Source: Antrihabitans spumae (GTDB lineage Bacteria > Actinomycetota > Actinomycetes > Mycobacteriales > Mycobacteriaceae). Taken from it: a stretch of DNA of 64,000 nucleotides. The stretch is taken from contig NZ_JBIMSN010000029.1 of the NCBI RefSeq assembly GCF_043944905.1, positions 62,001 through 126,000 of the forward strand, in the 5' to 3' direction. This document shows positions 43,760 through 52,242 of this stretch, one piece after another. Position 1 is the first letter of the stretch. Each line of letters begins with the position of its first letter. Both the position numbers and the translations under genes were made by a program. The notes under the pieces were generated by a model that saw only the letters and a list, made by a program, of their open reading frames with translations, searched no databases and had not been told where the DNA came from.

Positions 43760-45004
43760 GTGCGCGATTCCAGGATATGGCGTCTGGTGTTGGGTGTCCA
43801 AGACACGGTGATCGAACGAGTTGTCTTCGATGAGGACGCCGGTGCGGTGATCGTGTCGGTGCGTCCGCAGGCGAAGGCAAAGTATCGGTGCGGTCTGTGT
43901 CGGGCACGGTGTCCGCGCTACGACGGTGGGGTGGGTCGGCGCCGGTGGCGCTCGACGGACTGGGGCGAGGTCGCGGTCTACCTCGAGGCGCCGGCGCCGC
44001 GGGTGTCGTGTCGCGAGCATGCGGTGGTGGTGGCGGCAGTGCCGTGGGCCCGCCATGGTGCTGGTCATACCCGCAGCTTCGACGACACCGTGACGTGGAT
44101 GGCGACGCAGATGTCGCAGAGCGCCACGCGTGAATTGATGCGCNNNNNNNNNNNNNNNNNNNNNNNNNNNNNNNNNNNNNNNNNNNNNGCCTACAAGAAA
44201 GGCCATAAATATCTGACGGTGGTCGTCGATCACGACACCGGCAGGTTGGTGTGGGCGGCGGAGGGCCGAGACAAAGCGACGCTGCACAAGTTTTTCGATG
44301 AGCTCGGCCGAGAACGGACGTCGAAGCTGACCCATATCAGTGCTGATGGTGCGTCGTGGATTGCGGCGGTGCTGGTCGCGCGGTGTCCGGAGGCGGTTCG
44401 GTGTGCTGACCCGTTCCATGTGGTGGCGTGGGCGAATCAGGCGCTCGACACGGTGCGGCGAGCGGCGTGGAACCGGTTACGCAACCGTGCTGCATCGGTG
44501 GGGCCGCCGTCGGCGGCAGGCAAATTCAAGTCGCGTAGCGCGCCGTCTAAAACTCCGGCTGCGACGGTGAAGAAGACGCGGTGGGCGTTGGTGAAGAAAC
44601 CGCAGGACCTGACAGACAATCAGAAGGCGGCGTTGGCGTGGATCGAGGTCAACGATCGGCAGCTGCACCGCGCGTACCGGCTCAAGGAGGCGCTGCGGTT
44701 GGTGTTTGCGTTACCGCATGAGCAGGCTGTTGTTGCACTCGACGCCTGGATCAGCTGGGCGCGTCGCTGCCGGATCCCGGCGTTCGTGGCGTTGCAGAAG
44801 ACGATCGTCAAACACCGTCCTCAGATCCTGGCATCGATCGAGCACCACATGTCCAACGGCCGCGTCGAATCGGTCAACACCAAGATCAAGTTGATCACCC
44901 GACGCGGCTTCGGATTCCACAGCGCCGACGCTGTCGTCGCCCTCGCCATGCTCAGCCTCGGAGGAGTCCTACCTCAATTACCTGGCCGAAAGACCCACGG
45001 ATAG
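43760..45004 (+). CDS. ISL3-family transposase (contains assembly gap)
   Basis: A frame of about 414 residues with 15 unresolved residues. The N-terminal zinc-ribbon region has cysteines in RCGLCRARCPRYD. The catalytic DDE domain follows, with VVVDHDTG, ISADGASW (Asp) and a C-terminal SNGRVESVNTKIKLI (Glu region) as in ISL3 transposases. The GTG at 43760 follows GGGAG by six bases. The stop codon lies within the right inverted repeat. The frame stays open across the gap, so the enzyme may be intact. Confidence 0.9.
   Translation: MRDSRIWRLVLGVQDTVIERVVFDEDAGAVIVSVRPQAKAKYRCGLCRARCPRYDGGVGRRRWRSTDWGEVAVYLEAPAPRVSCREHAVVVAAVPWARHGAGHTRSFDDTVTWMATQMSQSATRELMRXXXXXXXXXXXXXXXAYKKGHKYLTVVVDHDTGRLVWAAEGRDKATLHKFFDELGRERTSKLTHISADGASWIAAVLVARCPEAVRCADPFHVVAWANQALDTVRRAAWNRLRNRAASVGPPSAAGKFKSRSAPSKTPAATVKKTRWALVKKPQDLTDNQKAALAWIEVNDRQLHRAYRLKEALRLVFALPHEQAVVALDAWISWARRCRIPAFVALQKTIVKHRPQILASIEHHMSNGRVESVNTKIKLITRRGFGFHSADAVVALAMLSLGGVLPQLPGRKTHG
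44144..44188. other. Assembly gap (45 N) inside the transposase
   Basis: Forty-five undetermined bases in the transposase gene. Multi-copy insertion sequences often leave such scaffolding gaps, so other copies of this element probably exist in the genome. Confidence 0.98.
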
Positions 45005-45016
45005 AGCACAAGAGCC

Positions 45017-45045
45017 CGAAAAAGACTCACGAGGCGCGTAGCGCC
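45017..45045. repeat. Three-hairpin palindromic element, copy 3, right part
   Basis: The remaining right arm (CGAAAAAGACTCACGAG) and the right small hairpin GGCGC-GTA-GCGCC (45033-45045). It matches copy 2 closely here (ACTCACGAGGCGCG, then AGCGCC). Together with 43597-43646 it restores one full element once the insertion sequence is removed. Confidence 0.8.
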
Positions 45046-45053
45046 CACGGGAA

Positions 45054-46178
45054 CTAGCGGGCCGCTGCCGTGGCGATTCGTGTTGCAGCGCTGTCGAATC
45101 CGCTGACCAACTCTGCCATCACGTCGGCGACGGGTCTGATCTCGTTCATCCGTCCGACGATCTGACCGACCGGCATCGCGACCACTTCCGGATCCGACGA
45201 GTCGGCAATCCGACGATGCGCGTCACTGACCAAGATGTTCTGCAACGGCATCGGAAGTGGGCTCGGCGCATCGGGTTTCGACCACGCATCGGTCCACTTC
45301 GTCTTCAGCAATCGGGCAGGCTTGCCGGAGAAGATCCTGGTCCTGACGGTGTCTGCCGACGTTGCCCCGAGCAGTGCGCGCTGTACGACGGACGGCCCGT
45401 CGGACCCTGCGGCACTGCCGAGCTTGTACTCCGAGCAGGTCAGCCAGTACGAGCCCATCCACACACCCTGGGCGCCGAGCGCAAGCGCTGCCGCCACCTG
45501 CCTACCGCTACCGATGCCGCCTGCGGCAAGCACGTGCGCGTCGTCGCCGACCGCGTCGACGATCTCCGGCACCAACACCATCGAGGCGATCTCACCGGTG
45601 TGGCCACCGGCCTCGTAGCCCTGGGCGATCACGATGTCGACGCCGTTCTCGACGTGATGGCGGGCATGGGACACCGCACCGGCGAGAGCTGCGACAGGCA
45701 CACCACGTTCGTGCGCCTGATCGATGACGTCCTTCGGCGGCGACCCGAGTGCGTTGGCGATAAGCGCGATCGGGTGCCGCAGTGCGACGTCGACGTGCGC
45801 GCGAGCGACCGAGTGCAGCCAGCCGAGCACTCCTGCCGCATGTTCGACGCCGGTGGCGAGCGGTGGCACCCCGAGGTCGTTCAGAGTCCTGTCGACGAAG
45901 GCGCGATGCTCGTCGGGGATCATCGCGTCGAGGTCCATCGACGTACCTTCGGTCGGGACCTTTGCCGGCATCACGATGTCGACGCCGTAGGGCTTGCCGT
46001 CGGTGTTGTTGTCCATCCAGACGAGGACGGCCTCCAACTCCTCTGGGTCGTTGAAGCGCACACAACCGAGTACACCGAGTCCGCCCGCTCGACTGATCGC
46101 AGCGGCGACGTGCTCGGACGGGGTGAAGCCGAAGATCGGGTACTCGATGCCGAACTTGTCGCACAGCTCGGTCCTCAT
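45054..46178 (-). CDS. Nitronate monooxygenase family FMN-dependent oxidoreductase
   Basis: A 374-residue TIM-barrel protein of the nitronate monooxygenase / 2-nitropropane dioxygenase family. IEYPIFGFTPSEHVAAAISRAGGLGVLG is the N-terminal signature. DIVIAQGYEAGGHTG (near residue 180) and LAAGGIGSGRQVAAALALGAQGV (near 215) are the FMN phosphate region. The ATG at 46178 shares one base with the fadD19 stop (TGATG), so it is coupled to fadD19 and under the same KstR site. Its role in sterol breakdown is not established; detoxification or a flavin-dependent reduction is possible. Confidence 0.85.
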   Translation of the reverse strand: MRTELCDKFGIEYPIFGFTPSEHVAAAISRAGGLGVLGCVRFNDPEELEAVLVWMDNNTDGKPYGVDIVMPAKVPTEGTSMDLDAMIPDEHRAFVDRTLNDLGVPPLATGVEHAAGVLGWLHSVARAHVDVALRHPIALIANALGSPPKDVIDQAHERGVPVAALAGAVSHARHHVENGVDIVIAQGYEAGGHTGEIASMVLVPEIVDAVGDDAHVLAAGGIGSGRQVAAALALGAQGVWMGSYWLTCSEYKLGSAAGSDGPSVVQRALLGATSADTVRTRIFSGKPARLLKTKWTDAWSKPDAPSPLPMPLQNILVSDAHRRIADSSDPEVVAMPVGQIVGRMNEIRPVADVMAELVSGFDSAATRIATAAAR

Positions 46179-47830
46179 CAGCTCGAACTCCCGGCCGTAG
46201 TCTGTGCCCGCAGGTGGTCGTCGGCTTCCCGTCCTTCGGTCTGTTCCTTGGCCCAGCGGTAGTCGGGCTTCCCCGCGGGCGACCTCTTGATCTCGTCGAC
46301 GAACCACACGCTGCGTGGAACCTTGTACGACGCGATCTGGGTGCGGCAGGTCTCGACCAGTTCTTCCAACCGCGGCCGAACCCCTTCGCGCAGTTGGACG
46401 ACGGCTGCGACGCGCTCACCGAATCGTTCGTCGGGCACACCGACCACAAGGGTGTCGAACACATCCGGATGCGACTTGAGAGCGCCTTCGACTTCCTCAG
46501 GGAAGATCTTCTCGCCGCCGCTGTTGATCGACATCGAGCCGCGACCGAGCATCGTCACCGTTCCGTCGGCTTCGACGCGCGCATAGTCGCCGGGGATCGA
46601 GTAGCGGACGCCGTTATATTCGACGAACGTCGCCTTGGTCTTCGCTTCGTCCTTGTAGTAGCCGAGCGGGATGTGGCCCTTGCGCGCGATCACCCCGATC
46701 ACGTCCGAGCCCGGTTCGACGGGGTTGCCTGCCTCGTCGAGGACGGTGGTCGACGCGTCGATCTTCACACGCGGTCCCCCGTTGTGCTCACCACCCTTGG
46801 TGACCATGCTCAGCCCACCGAAACCGGTCTCCGAGCTGCCGATCGAGTCGGTGATCATCCGATTCGGGAGCAGTTCGCAGAACTTGTCCTTGAGGCTCGG
46901 CGAGAACAGCGCTGCGCTGCTTGCGATCACCCAGAGCGACGAAAGGTCGTACGGCTTACCGGTTTCCGGGTTGCCCTCGATGAGTGCGTCGGCCATCGGT
47001 CGCGCCATCGCATCGCCGGTGATGAACATCAGGTTGATGCCGAGTTTGTCGATCAGTTGCCACACGCCGTGTGCGTCGAACTCGGGGTGCATCACGGTGC
47101 GGCCGCCACCGAAGAGGCTCTGGAACGTCGCCCACTGGGCGCCGCCGTGAATCATCGGCGGGATGGGAAAACGCGTCATAGGCGGATTCGCTGCGCCGGC
47201 TTTCGCGAGCTCCCATTCGTTCTCGACGTACACGCCGGTGATGAAGTTGATGCCGCCGCCGAGCACACGCCAGACGTCTTCCTGGCGCCACATGACGCCC
47301 TTCGGATTGCCGGTCGTTCCGCCGGTGTAGAGCATGTAGAGGTCGTCTGGGCTGCGCTCGCCGAAGTCGCGTTCGGGCGAGGCCTGGCTGAGCGCGTCCT
47401 CGTATTCGACTCCGGCGTACGCGAGATCGGTACCGTCTTCGACGACGACGAACGTGTTCAGCAGCGGACACCTCTCCGCGACGACGGCGACCTTGTCGGA
47501 GTATCGGCGCTCGTGTACGAGAGCCACCATGTCCGAATTTTCGAAGATGTGTTGCAACTCGTTCTCGACGTAGCGGTAGTTGACGTTGACCATCACTGCG
47601 CGCAGCTTGAACACAGCGACCATCGCCTCGACGGCTTCGATCGTGTTCCGCGAGTAGATGCCTACCTTGTCGCCGGGCTCCACCCCTTGTTCGTGCAGGT
47701 AATGCGCGAGTCTGTTGGCTCGCTCCTCGAGTTGGGCATAGGTCACCTCGCGTCGTTCATCGGCGAGCGCAACGCGCTCGGGCATCAGGTCGACGGCGTG
47801 CTCGACAAGGTCGGCGATGTTATAGGCCAC
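46178..47830 (-). CDS. fadD19: Acyl-CoA synthetase FadD19 (steroid side-chain CoA ligase)
   Basis: A 550-residue AMP-forming ligase starting at GTG. The P-loop YTGGTTGNPKGVMWR is near residue 168, DSIGSSETGFGG near 326, GDYARVEADGTVTMLGRGSMSINSGG near 427 and the C-terminal Lys region RSPAGKPDYR near 524. The length and divergent pairing with echA19 match Rv3515c, which activates the C-26 carboxylic side chain of sterols and is needed for C-24 branched sterols. The KstR site at 47841 is 11 bp upstream of the start. It is coupled to the nitronate monooxygenase gene. Confidence 0.92.
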   Translation of the reverse strand: MAYNIADLVEHAVDLMPERVALADERREVTYAQLEERANRLAHYLHEQGVEPGDKVGIYSRNTIEAVEAMVAVFKLRAVMVNVNYRYVENELQHIFENSDMVALVHERRYSDKVAVVAERCPLLNTFVVVEDGTDLAYAGVEYEDALSQASPERDFGERSPDDLYMLYTGGTTGNPKGVMWRQEDVWRVLGGGINFITGVYVENEWELAKAGAANPPMTRFPIPPMIHGGAQWATFQSLFGGGRTVMHPEFDAHGVWQLIDKLGINLMFITGDAMARPMADALIEGNPETGKPYDLSSLWVIASSAALFSPSLKDKFCELLPNRMITDSIGSSETGFGGLSMVTKGGEHNGGPRVKIDASTTVLDEAGNPVEPGSDVIGVIARKGHIPLGYYKDEAKTKATFVEYNGVRYSIPGDYARVEADGTVTMLGRGSMSINSGGEKIFPEEVEGALKSHPDVFDTLVVGVPDERFGERVAAVVQLREGVRPRLEELVETCRTQIASYKVPRSVWFVDEIKRSPAGKPDYRWAKEQTEGREADDHLRAQTTAGSSS

Positions 47831-47840
47831 GTCACAAAAA

Positions 47841-47854
47841 TAGAACGTGTTACC
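47841..47854. promoter_or_regulatory. KstR-type operator between fadD19 and echA19
   Basis: TAGAACGTGTTACC matches the KstR consensus except for the last base. It lies 11 bp from the fadD19 start and 56 bp from the echA19 start, so both divergent genes can be repressed. Confidence 0.82.
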
Positions 47855-47909
47855 GTTTCTGGCAAGACCGTAACGAGACCCAGCTCACACCGAATCGGGA
47901 GCACCAGAC

Positions 47910-48764
47910 ATGTCCACCGCTTCGACATCGACAACGACCGAACCGGACAATTCGACCGGAGCCTCTACATCGCCTGCACCGCAACCACACTGCCTGGTCG
48001 AACAGCGCGGCCACGTCCTGATCGTGACGATGAATCGTCCCGAGGCACGCAACGCGCTGTCGGGAGAAATGATGGCGATCATGCGCGACGCGTGGGATCG
48101 CGTCGACGCCGATCCGGAGATCCGGGTCGCCATCCTCACCGGCGCGGGCGGCGCTTTCTGCGCAGGCGCCGACCTCAAGGCAATGACGTCGACCCACCCC
48201 GGCGACTCGTTTTCGAGCGGTGGTTGGGACATGTCCAAGATCGAGGCGCTGCTGAAAGGACGACGGCTGACGAAGCCGCTCATCGCAGCAGTCGAGGGTC
48301 CGGCCATCGCGGGTGGTACCGAGATTTTGCAGGGCACAGATATCCGAGTCGCGGGTGAGAGCGCGAAATTCGGGGTCTCCGAGGCCAAATGGGGACTGTT
48401 CCCACTCGGCGGATCCGCAGTTCGGCTCGTTCGGCAGATTCCGTACACGATCGCGGCCGACATCCTGCTGACCGGCCGTCACATCAAGGCGCCCGAAGCC
48501 AAGGAGATCGGCCTGATCGGACACGTCGTACCGGACGGTCAGGCTCTCGAGAAGGCGCTCGAACTGGCCGAGCTGATTGCCAAGAACGGACCGCTCGCTG
48601 TCCAGGCGATCCTCAAGACGATCCGCGACACCGAAGGTATGCACGAGGAAGATGCCTTCCAGATCGATGCCCGCCTCGGCGTCGAAGTCTTCACATCCAA
48701 GGACGCCAAGGAAGGCCCCCGAGCGTTCGCGGAAAAACGTCCGCCAACGTTCGAGGGCCGATAG
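47910..48764 (+). CDS. echA19: Enoyl-CoA hydratase EchA19
   Basis: A 284-residue crotonase-fold protein. The N-terminal about 25 residues are Ser/Thr-rich. The oxyanion-hole segments are AGGAFCAGADLKAM (near residue 90) and VEGPAIAGGTEILQGTDI (near residue 130), with the second catalytic Glu region VSEAKWGLFPLGG near 157. Orthologue Rv3516 hydrates the double bond of the steroid side-chain enoyl-CoA. It is divergent from fadD19 and ends 13 bp before the convergent MFS gene. Confidence 0.92.
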   Translation: MSTASTSTTTEPDNSTGASTSPAPQPHCLVEQRGHVLIVTMNRPEARNALSGEMMAIMRDAWDRVDADPEIRVAILTGAGGAFCAGADLKAMTSTHPGDSFSSGGWDMSKIEALLKGRRLTKPLIAAVEGPAIAGGTEILQGTDIRVAGESAKFGVSEAKWGLFPLGGSAVRLVRQIPYTIAADILLTGRHIKAPEAKEIGLIGHVVPDGQALEKALELAELIAKNGPLAVQAILKTIRDTEGMHEEDAFQIDARLGVEVFTSKDAKEGPRAFAEKRPPTFEGR

Positions 48765-48777
48765 CTCGTACCCGCGC

Positions 48778-50208
48778 CTAGCGTGCGGGAACCAGCTCCT
48801 CCTTCTTGTGCGCCGGCCGTAGCGACAACACCAACGACCCCGACACCACAGCGACGACCGCCGCGAAAAGGTACGCCCGATCCGCGTGGCTCATCGCGTC
48901 GTCGATCGATACGGGCGAGCCGAGAATCGCAATGAGTGCCGCGGTTCCTATGACAGCGCCGATCTGGCGGAACGTCGCGCTCAGCGCACTCGCCGCACCG
49001 AAACGCTGCTCCGGCACGTCCGCGACCGCCGCGGCTCCCATGATGGGCAACGCCAGTCCGATGCCGATGCCGCTTGTGATCGTCCACGGCATCCAGGCGA
49101 GCAGGAAGTTCGGCTCGGACCCCACAAAGCAGAGCCCGACAACACCGAGTGCGTACAACGCGACACCGGGCAGGATGACGGCACGATGACCGAAGCGGTC
49201 GGCCAGTCGGCCGGCCGGGCGTGCGACGATCGTCGTAGCCAAAGCCCCTGGCACAGCGGCCAATCCAGCCTGCAGCACCGAGTAGTCCCAGATGCTGGTG
49301 AGGAACAGGACGTTGCCGAGAATCACCGCGAACATCGCCGTTGCGAAGACGAGCATTCCAAGGCTGCCGACTCGAAACGACTGTATGGCCATGAGGGCCG
49401 GATCGATCACGGGACGGTCGTGCTGCAGCGAACGCCACACCAACACACAACCGAGCAGAGCCGACACCGCGAACGACCCGAGCACGGCCGGACTCGTCCA
49501 GCCCCAGTTGTCACCCTCGACGAGACCGAGTGTCAACAGACCGAGCGCACCGACCGCTACGACGGACCCGATGAGGTCGGGCAGTCCGGTCGAGTCCTCG
49601 TCCCTGCTCTCCCGAAGTGTGCGAATGCCGAGCACTGCCACCAGTGCGCCGAGGGGCAGGTTGATCAGGAAGATCCAGCGCCAGTCGGCGATCTCGACCA
49701 ACAGGCCGCCGACGGGCGGTCCCGATGCCGCAGCCAACGCTGCGGCGGCACTCCACACAGCAACGGCCGTGCTGCGCTGGCCGATCGGGAATTCGCGCAG
49801 GACCAACGCAAGTGACGCAGGGACGATGACAGCGGTTGCCGCGCCCTGCAGAACCCGTGCCGCGACAAGGAGTTCCAGTGTCGGGGCCACTGCGCACAGA
49901 ATGCTCGAGCCGACGAAGGCTCCGATCCCGGCGAGGAACACCTTCTTGCGACCGTAGCGGTCGGCCAGCGCTCCTGCCGGAACCATCAGCGCCGCAAGAA
50001 CAATGAAATAACTGTCGAGAATCCACGAGAGCTGGGATCGATCCGCGCCGGAGAAGGCCTCCGACATACTCGGAAACGCGACGTTGACGATCGTCGCATC
50101 GAGCAGGCCGATGAAGGCACCCCCCGATGCTGCGACCAGTGCGCCGATTCGCCGTCGCTTGGTCCGGCGTTCGTCGTGATCGTCTGGTGGACGCTGGTGA
50201 GATGACAT
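48778..50208 (-). CDS. MFS transporter, DHA2 (EmrB/QacA-type) drug:H+ antiporter
   Basis: A 476-residue transporter with about 14 hydrophobic segments, including motif A GALADRYGRKKVFLAG in the first loop (about residues 74-89) and LDATIVNVAFP in helix 1. The second half repeats a loop with GRLADRFGHRAVILPG. The ATG at 50208 follows GGAG by six bases. No KstR-type site lies upstream, so it is probably regulated separately from the sterol genes around it. The substrate is unknown. Confidence 0.88.
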   Translation of the reverse strand: MSSHQRPPDDHDERRTKRRRIGALVAASGGAFIGLLDATIVNVAFPSMSEAFSGADRSQLSWILDSYFIVLAALMVPAGALADRYGRKKVFLAGIGAFVGSSILCAVAPTLELLVAARVLQGAATAVIVPASLALVLREFPIGQRSTAVAVWSAAAALAAASGPPVGGLLVEIADWRWIFLINLPLGALVAVLGIRTLRESRDEDSTGLPDLIGSVVAVGALGLLTLGLVEGDNWGWTSPAVLGSFAVSALLGCVLVWRSLQHDRPVIDPALMAIQSFRVGSLGMLVFATAMFAVILGNVLFLTSIWDYSVLQAGLAAVPGALATTIVARPAGRLADRFGHRAVILPGVALYALGVVGLCFVGSEPNFLLAWMPWTITSGIGIGLALPIMGAAAVADVPEQRFGAASALSATFRQIGAVIGTAALIAILGSPVSIDDAMSHADRAYLFAAVVAVVSGSLVLSLRPAHKKEELVPAR

Positions 50209-50424
50209 GTGCCGCTCCAATAGTCGTGCTGACAGGACTATTGCGAGGTTGTCCGAATTGCACATTCGGCAGAAAGACACCTAAGGGTGGGCAAACTGTC
50301 CACCTTTCGACACTGGCATCGGTCGCCTCACGACACCATTGGCGATACACGAAAGTTGTTGTCCAACAGACGAATTAAATTAGAATAATCGACGCAATAC
50401 GGGTCAGATGCGCACTTGGTTCAA

Positions 50425-50464
50425 AAAATGGGTTGCCCATTTTGCATGGGGACTTCTGTCCCCA
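50425..50464. terminator. Two adjacent hairpins, terminator-like
   Basis: Two inverted repeats in a row: AAAATGGG-TTG-CCCATTTT (50425-50443) and TGGGGAC-TTCT-GTCCCCA (50447-50464). They lie just 3' of the 50479-50637 reading frame on the minus strand, as expected of a terminator, and 217 bp upstream of the MFS start. A regulatory leader is the alternative. Beyond them, 50209-50424 holds no credible gene and becomes AT-rich near 50375-50395. Confidence 0.5.
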
Positions 50465-50478
50465 CAACCCGACACGGG

Positions 50479-50637
50479 TCAGCAGACCTTCCAAGCGCCA
50501 CCCTCGCGCACAAGATCGATCGAGTCGGACAGGATGTCGTCTGGTTCGTCGACGCTGTAGTGGCGGGTTTGTGCCGAATCTTTCGCGCCGTCGACGCGAA
50601 TGTCGTCGACGCTCTGCAATCGGAGCCCGAGGAACAC
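50479..50637 (-). pseudogene. Short coding remnant with secreted-protein-like C-terminus (52 codons)
   Basis: A minus-strand frame reading DDIRVDGAKDSAQTRHYSV and ending DLVREGGAWKVC before a TGA. The pattern (strand pairs ending GGAWKVC) resembles the C-terminus of small NTF2-like or low-molecular-weight antigen-type exported proteins. No N-terminus with signal peptide exists; a GTG at 50637 would leave only 52 residues. It begins 13 bp after the acyl-CoA synthetase stop. Most likely the 3' relic of a larger gene. Confidence 0.4.
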
Positions 50638-50650
50638 CTCGTCGCGACTC

Positions 50651-52216
50651 CTATATTGCCCGCTCCTGCGCGGCCCAGTACGGATCTCGGAGTTTGCGTT
50701 TGGGCAGTTTGCCGTTCGGATCGCGCGGCAGCTCTGCCATGTAGTCGACCGACCGAGGAAGCTTGAACTTTGCCAAGCGCTCGCTCGCGAAGGCGAGCAA
50801 CTCCGCCGTCAAAGCGTCGTCACCGACGACCCCGTCGACCGGTTGCACTACGGCCTTGATCTCCTCGCCCCAATCCGCATGTGGGACACCGAAAACGGCG
50901 ACATCGGCAACCTTGGGATGGATTGCCAGCTGACCTTCGATCTCAGCGGGGTAGATGTTGACGCCACCGGAGATGATCATGTCCGACTTGCGGTCGCACA
51001 GATACAGGTAGCCGTCTTCGTCGAGATAACCGATGTCGCCGAGGGTGAACAGGTCGCCGACGCGGGCTTCCTCGGTCTTCTTCTTGTCGTGGTGGTACTC
51101 GAAGCTGGACCCACCCATTCGCATGTACACCTGGCCAGGCTCGCGGACCGGTAGCTCCGCACCGTCGTCGCCGAGGACCTTGATGACCGACCACGGCCAC
51201 GGCTTGCCGACCGATCCCGGCTTGCGCAGCCACTCCTCGCCGTTGATCGCTGTGCCGCCGCCTTCGGTCGCCGCGTAATACTCGGTGACGACCGGTCCCC
51301 ACCACTCGAGCATTCGGCGTTTCGTTTCCTGCGGGCACGGAGCGGCGCCGTGGATCATGCAGCGCAAGGACGACACGTCGTACCGGGCACGGACCTCGTC
51401 GGGCAGCGCGAGCAGGCGATGGAACTGCGTCGGGACCATGTGGCTGTGGGTGACCCGATGCCGCTCGATCAGCGCCAACATGTCCTCGGGATCCCACCGA
51501 TCCATCAGGACCGCCTTGTGCCCCAACTGAATCGAGATGACGACAAAGTTCAGCACAGCGGTGTGATATAGCGGCGACCCACAGATGTGCACGTGGTCGT
51601 CGAACGGGCGGATGCCGAAGATTCCGAAGAAACCGCTCGCAGCAACGGGCACCGTGTCGGGGTCGTTGCCGGTGAGCGGACGTCGAACGCCCTTCGGCCG
51701 ACCCGTTGTTCCCGACGTGTACAACATCGGACCACCTGCCGTGCGGATGTCCGGCCTGCCGACCTCGTCGGCGCCGAGATCGGACAGCGGCGTGAAGTCG
51801 TCGATCGTCCCCACCGAGAACCGTCCTCCGGCAGGCAATTCCGCTTCGTCGGCCGCATTTCTGGCGACTGCCGCGAAGCGATCGCTTGCGACGAACGCCT
51901 TCGCTTCGCTGTCCCGAAGGATGTACGCGACTTCCGGTGCCGTCAGATGCCAATTGACCGCGACGATGTACAGACCCGTCTCGAACGCCGCGAAGTAGAA
52001 CGCGACGAGGTCGGCGGAGTTGTGCAGCATCATCACAACCGAATCGCCGGGCCGCAGACCCATCGCCTGCAGACCCCTGCCGTAGCGGTCGGCGGCAGCG
52101 GCCAGTTCTGCGTAGGTCGTCTCGGCGCCGCCCGGGTCGACAAGGGCGATTCGATCCGGATCGCTCGCGGCGATGTTCCACAAACCAGGTTCGACGGTAT
52201 CGGTGTCGGTCACCAC
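50651..52216 (-). CDS. AMP-forming acyl-CoA synthetase, KstR-controlled
   Basis: A 521-residue ANL-superfamily ligase. The P-loop LYTSGTTGRPKGVRRP is near residue 170, YAATEGGGTAI near 315, and GDIGYLDEDGYLYLCDRKSDMIISGG near 400. The C-terminal lysine segment is RDPNGKLPKRKLRDPYW near 496. It does not look like FadD17, the ligase expected next to fadE27 in mycobacteria, and differs from FadD19. A perfect KstR palindrome lies 8 bp upstream of GTG 52216 (alternative GTG 52213). A steroid or side-chain acid is the likely substrate, but which one is unknown. Confidence 0.85.
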   Translation of the reverse strand: MVTDTDTVEPGLWNIAASDPDRIALVDPGGAETTYAELAAAADRYGRGLQAMGLRPGDSVVMMLHNSADLVAFYFAAFETGLYIVAVNWHLTAPEVAYILRDSEAKAFVASDRFAAVARNAADEAELPAGGRFSVGTIDDFTPLSDLGADEVGRPDIRTAGGPMLYTSGTTGRPKGVRRPLTGNDPDTVPVAASGFFGIFGIRPFDDHVHICGSPLYHTAVLNFVVISIQLGHKAVLMDRWDPEDMLALIERHRVTHSHMVPTQFHRLLALPDEVRARYDVSSLRCMIHGAAPCPQETKRRMLEWWGPVVTEYYAATEGGGTAINGEEWLRKPGSVGKPWPWSVIKVLGDDGAELPVREPGQVYMRMGGSSFEYHHDKKKTEEARVGDLFTLGDIGYLDEDGYLYLCDRKSDMIISGGVNIYPAEIEGQLAIHPKVADVAVFGVPHADWGEEIKAVVQPVDGVVGDDALTAELLAFASERLAKFKLPRSVDYMAELPRDPNGKLPKRKLRDPYWAAQERAI

Positions 52217-52223
52217 TCGAATC

Positions 52224-52237
52224 TAGAACGTGTTCTA
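52224..52237. promoter_or_regulatory. KstR-type operator, perfect palindrome
   Basis: TAGAACGTGTTCTA fully matches TNNAACNNGTTNNA and is symmetric outside the central GT. It is only 8 bp from the acyl-CoA synthetase start, which suggests a very short or absent 5' leader. Confidence 0.9.
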
Positions 52238-52242
52238 CCGAC

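Larger units (their letters stand above)
43647..45016 (+). mobile_element. ISL3-family insertion sequence
   Basis: A 1,370-bp element with perfect 24-bp terminal inverted repeats (43647-43670 and 44993-45016, beginning GGCTCTTGTGCT). It carries one transposase. It sits inside palindromic element copy 3. Flanks CGAAAAGA (43639-43646) and CGAAAAAG (45017-45024) look like an 8-bp target duplication, the usual ISL3 length, with one extra A on the right. An assembly gap of 45 N lies inside. Confidence 0.93.

Noticed and set aside
46214..48358. Open plus-strand frame of 714 codons opposite fadD19
   Set aside because: It is antisense to a well-supported ligase gene, has Arg/Asp/His-rich sequence typical of shadow frames in high-GC DNA, and shows no domain.
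50651..52216. Assignment as FadD17
   Set aside because: The N-terminal half does not resemble the mycobacterial FadD17 sequence, and its position is not directly after fadE27.
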